This document shows, piece after piece, positions 61,746-64,000 of a stretch of DNA of 64,000 nucleotides (position 1 is its first letter; each line of letters begins with the position of its first letter). A program made the position numbers and the translations under genes. Source of the DNA: Aureivirga marina (GTDB lineage: Bacteria > Bacteroidota > Bacteroidia > Flavobacteriales > Flavobacteriaceae); assembly GCF_015767265.1 (NCBI RefSeq), contig NZ_JADPIB010000004.1, positions 186,001 through 250,000 on the forward strand. Direction: 5' to 3'. The notes under the pieces were generated by a model that was not told the origin of the DNA, made no database searches, and saw only the letters and a program-made list of their open reading frames with translations.

Positions 61746-63524
61746 TTATCTATCATATAATTTGTTATATAAATCTTGGAATTTGCTCAAAATAACAGCT
61801 CTTTTTGGTTTTAGTGTTGGAGTTAATAAACCGTTGTCAATACTCCATACAATTGGTGTCAATTCAATTTTCTTAATTTGCTCCCATTTTCCAAAAAGTT
61901 GATTTCTCTCTTGAATTTCTTGAAAAATTCTGTCTTTAACTTCCAGGTTATTAGCCATTTCTTCAAAAGAATTTCCAATATCCAAATCGTGTCTTCTTGC
62001 CCATTCAAGAACGAATTCAAAATTTGGTTGTACAATTGCAGCTGGCATTTTTTCACCTTCTCCAACTACCAAAATTTGCTCGATAAATCTAGATTGTTTC
62101 ATTTCATTTTCAAGAAGCGCAGGAGAAACATATTTTCCTCCAGAAGTTTTGAAAATTTCTTTTTTACGACCTGTAATTTTTAAGAAACCATCTTTATCAA
62201 TTTCTCCTTTATCACCAGTATGGAAATAACCATTTTTTAAAACCTCAGCAGTTTTTTCAGGATCTTTGTTATAACCAAGCATAACATTTGGTCCTTTTAC
62301 AAGAATTTCACCATCGTCAGCGATTTTCACTTCAACATGTGGAATTGGTTTTCCAACAGTTCCAATTCTAAACATATGATCTTTTACCATATTAACAGAA
62401 ATTACAGGAGAAGTTTCAGTTAAACCATAACCTTCCATAATTGTTAATCCGGCAGCAGTAAAAATTCTAGTTAATCTTGGTTGTAATGGAGCACTTCCAG
62501 AAACCATTGTATTGATTTCTCCACCTAAAGCTTCTCTCCATTTAGAGAAAATTAATTTATTAGCAATTTTAAGTTGTAAATCATATAACTTTCCATTTAC
62601 ATGATAAGGCTCGTATTTTTCTGCAACAGAAATTGCCCAAAAGAAAAGTTGTTTTTTAGGAAAAGAAAGTTGCGCTCCTTTTGCAGTAATTGCATCGTAT
62701 ATTTTTTCCAAAAGTCTAGGAACAACACTCATAAAATGAGGTTTGATTTCCTTTGCATTATCTGCAATTTTATCAATTCCTTCTGCAAAATAAATGGTAG
62801 CACCTTCATATTGGTATAAATAATGGAGCATTCTTTCAAATATATGACATACAGGTAAGAAGCTTAAAACTCTAGTATTTCCTTCTACAAAAGGAAGACG
62901 AGTATGACTGTCTAAAACATTACTTACAATGTTTTTATGAGAAAGCATTACACCTTTTGGAGTTCCTGTAGTTCCAGAAGTATAAATAATTGTTGCTAAA
63001 TCATCTGTATGAACATTTTCTTTTCTTTTTTCAATCTCTGGTTGTAAATTTTCATTTGCTAATCCTAATTCAATTAATTCATTCCAATTATTACAATCAT
63101 CAATTTCTTCAAAAGAATAAACTCCTTTTAAAGTAGGAACATTATGTTTTATTTGATCTACTTTTTCTAATAAATCTTTATCAGATAAAAAACAATATTT
63201 TACTTCTGCATGATTAAAAATATATTCAAAATCATGATGTGAAATAGTTGGATAAATTGGAACGTTTTGCGCACCTGTTTGCAAGATACCAATATCGACG
63301 ATATTCCATTCTGTTCTATTTGTTGTGGAAATGACAGCAATTTTATCGTTTGGTTGTACGCCTAATTTAATTAAAGCTCTACTTATTGCATTTGCTTGAT
63401 AAATATATTCTTCAGTAGAAATTGCGCTCCAAACATGATTTCTCTTCATAACCAAAGACTTAGAAAGGTTGTGTTTTTTAAGTTGGTGATGAGGAAAATC
63501 AAATATCCTTTTTATTTCATTCAT
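61746..63524 (-). CDS. Long-chain fatty-acid-CoA ligase
   Basis: 592-residue AMP-forming acyl-CoA synthetase. P-loop IIYTSGTTGTPKGVMLSHKN, LPVCHIFERM (the linker typical of long-chain enzymes), MEGYGLTETSPVISVN (A5), FHTGDKGEIDKDGFLKITGRKKEIFKTSGGKYVSP (hinge). The order and GRKKEIFKTSGGK block match the FadD/ACSL-type group (AMP-dependent synthetase FAA1-like). It activates fatty acids for beta-oxidation or lipid synthesis. It has its own promoter upstream and terminator downstream. Confidence 0.92.
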   Translation of the reverse strand: MNEIKRIFDFPHHQLKKHNLSKSLVMKRNHVWSAISTEEYIYQANAISRALIKLGVQPNDKIAVISTTNRTEWNIVDIGILQTGAQNVPIYPTISHHDFEYIFNHAEVKYCFLSDKDLLEKVDQIKHNVPTLKGVYSFEEIDDCNNWNELIELGLANENLQPEIEKRKENVHTDDLATIIYTSGTTGTPKGVMLSHKNIVSNVLDSHTRLPFVEGNTRVLSFLPVCHIFERMLHYLYQYEGATIYFAEGIDKIADNAKEIKPHFMSVVPRLLEKIYDAITAKGAQLSFPKKQLFFWAISVAEKYEPYHVNGKLYDLQLKIANKLIFSKWREALGGEINTMVSGSAPLQPRLTRIFTAAGLTIMEGYGLTETSPVISVNMVKDHMFRIGTVGKPIPHVEVKIADDGEILVKGPNVMLGYNKDPEKTAEVLKNGYFHTGDKGEIDKDGFLKITGRKKEIFKTSGGKYVSPALLENEMKQSRFIEQILVVGEGEKMPAAIVQPNFEFVLEWARRHDLDIGNSFEEMANNLEVKDRIFQEIQERNQLFGKWEQIKKIELTPIVWSIDNGLLTPTLKPKRAVILSKFQDLYNKLYDR

Positions 63525-63548
63525 GGTCTATTCTATTTTCAGTAATTG

Positions 63549-63578
63549 CAAAATAGAAAAATAAATACCATTAAACAA
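63549..63578 (-). promoter_or_regulatory. Promoter of the acyl-CoA synthetase gene
   Basis: On the minus strand TTG (63576-63578), a 20-base spacer and TATTTTG (63549-63555). The -7 box lacks one T of TAnnTTTG but spacing is right. Confidence 0.5.
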
Positions 63579-63680
63579 ACAGTGTTTTTTAAATTGTTGG
63601 ATTTTTTAAAGATTTGGGTGAAAATTTATTGTAGTTTTAAATAAAAAGAAATAAAAATAAATTTACAATAGAATTATAAC

Positions 63681-63713
63681 AAAAAAGGAGAACATAAAGC
63701 GATTCTCCTTTTT
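63681..63713 (-). terminator. Terminator of the SDR gene
   Basis: AAAAAAGGAGAA / TTCTCCTTTTTT around a ten-base loop, just after the stop on the minus strand. Confidence 0.85.
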
Positions 63714-63722
63714 TTCATTTTT

Positions 63723-64000
63723 TTATGGTTGTTGTCTTGTTGCTGCAAGCACAATTTCACGAATATTTACATTCTGTGGTTGGCTAAAAGCAAACCAAAT
63801 GGTGTCTGCAACAGTTTCTGGTTTTAAAACTCCACCCATATCTTTTCTCCAAGCTTCATAATCTTCTTTTATTTGTTCCGAAGTTGTATGTGATAATAAT
63901 TCTGTTTCTACTGCTCCAGGAGCAATTGTAATAATTCGAACATTATCATCAGCAGCTTCTTCACGTGCATTTTCTGTTAAACCATGAACAGCAAATTTAG
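63723..64000 (-). CDS. Short-chain dehydrogenase/reductase, 3' end only
   Basis: The last 92 residues of a classical SDR; the 5' part lies beyond the window. It reads KFAVHGLTENAREEAADDNV, then VRIITIAPGAVETELLSHTT (the PG motif after the catalytic Tyr-Lys), then the Rossmann-edge WFAFSQPQNVNIREIVLAAT. This C-terminal pattern is typical of NADP-dependent serine 3-dehydrogenase-like SDRs (YdfG group). The first K seen may be in the active site region, but the YxxxK Tyr is upstream. Terminator follows. Confidence 0.85.
   Translation of the reverse strand, partial: KFAVHGLTENAREEAADDNVRIITIAPGAVETELLSHTTSEQIKEDYEAWRKDMGGVLKPETVADTIWFAFSQPQNVNIREIVLAATRQQP

Overview
This 64 kb window is chromosomal DNA from a member of the Bacteroidota, almost certainly the family Flavobacteriaceae. 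The sequence is strongly A+T-rich. Promoters match the Bacteroidota pattern (TTG, about 18-20 bases, then TAnnTTTG), clear Shine-Dalgarno sites are scarce, and three large secreted proteins end in type IX secretion (T9SS) sorting domains: two of type A and one of gliding-motility type B. Imelysin lipoproteins, DUF4836, a MutS2 without Smr domain and many SxxC-type lipoproteins fit the same group. The genus cannot be fixed from the sequence. I saw no rRNA or tRNA gene and no CRISPR array.

Layout. 0-4 kb (minus): a sirtuin-DUF4291-Ntn-hydrolase operon and a SulP anion transporter. 4.7-10 kb (plus): XerD recombinase, acetyl-CoA synthetase and MutS2. 10-19 kb: an OmpA-family protein, a fibronectin-III T9SS surface protein, a secreted amidohydrolase, and a gene-poor patch of small hypothetical genes that includes two tandem paralogous secreted peptides. 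19-23 kb (minus): an imelysin / di-haem oxidoreductase / imelysin lipoprotein operon with a well-formed promoter overlapped by a palindrome. 23-27 kb: M42 peptidase, a short aldehyde-dehydrogenase relative, DUF2809 and DUF2891. 27-40 kb (minus): two very large T9SS adhesin-like proteins; the 2891-residue one carries fifteen near-identical 258-bp repeats. 40-41.7 kb: a GH18 endoglycosidase-like lipoprotein, a folded intergenic element and DUF423.

41.7-46.7 kb is the most accessory-looking stretch. It holds a DUF559 gene with a damaged active-site motif, a gene broken by a one-base frameshift, a 14-copy array of a 21-bp repeat with 84-bp higher-order structure, a second DUF559 gene bracketed by inverted hairpin repeats, and a two-gene McrBC-type restriction system whose McrB has a large domain inserted between Walker A and Walker B. 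Both mcr genes appear to start with TTG.

46.8-64 kb is more ordinary: a DUF4836-ABC-permease operon, an AraC regulator next to a tiny zinc ribbon and a cupredoxin-like protein, SbcD/SbcC, an SH3 protein, a GPP34-like protein, topoisomerase III, TrmL, a small helix-turn-helix protein, a long-chain acyl-CoA synthetase, and the 3' end of a short-chain dehydrogenase cut by the window edge.
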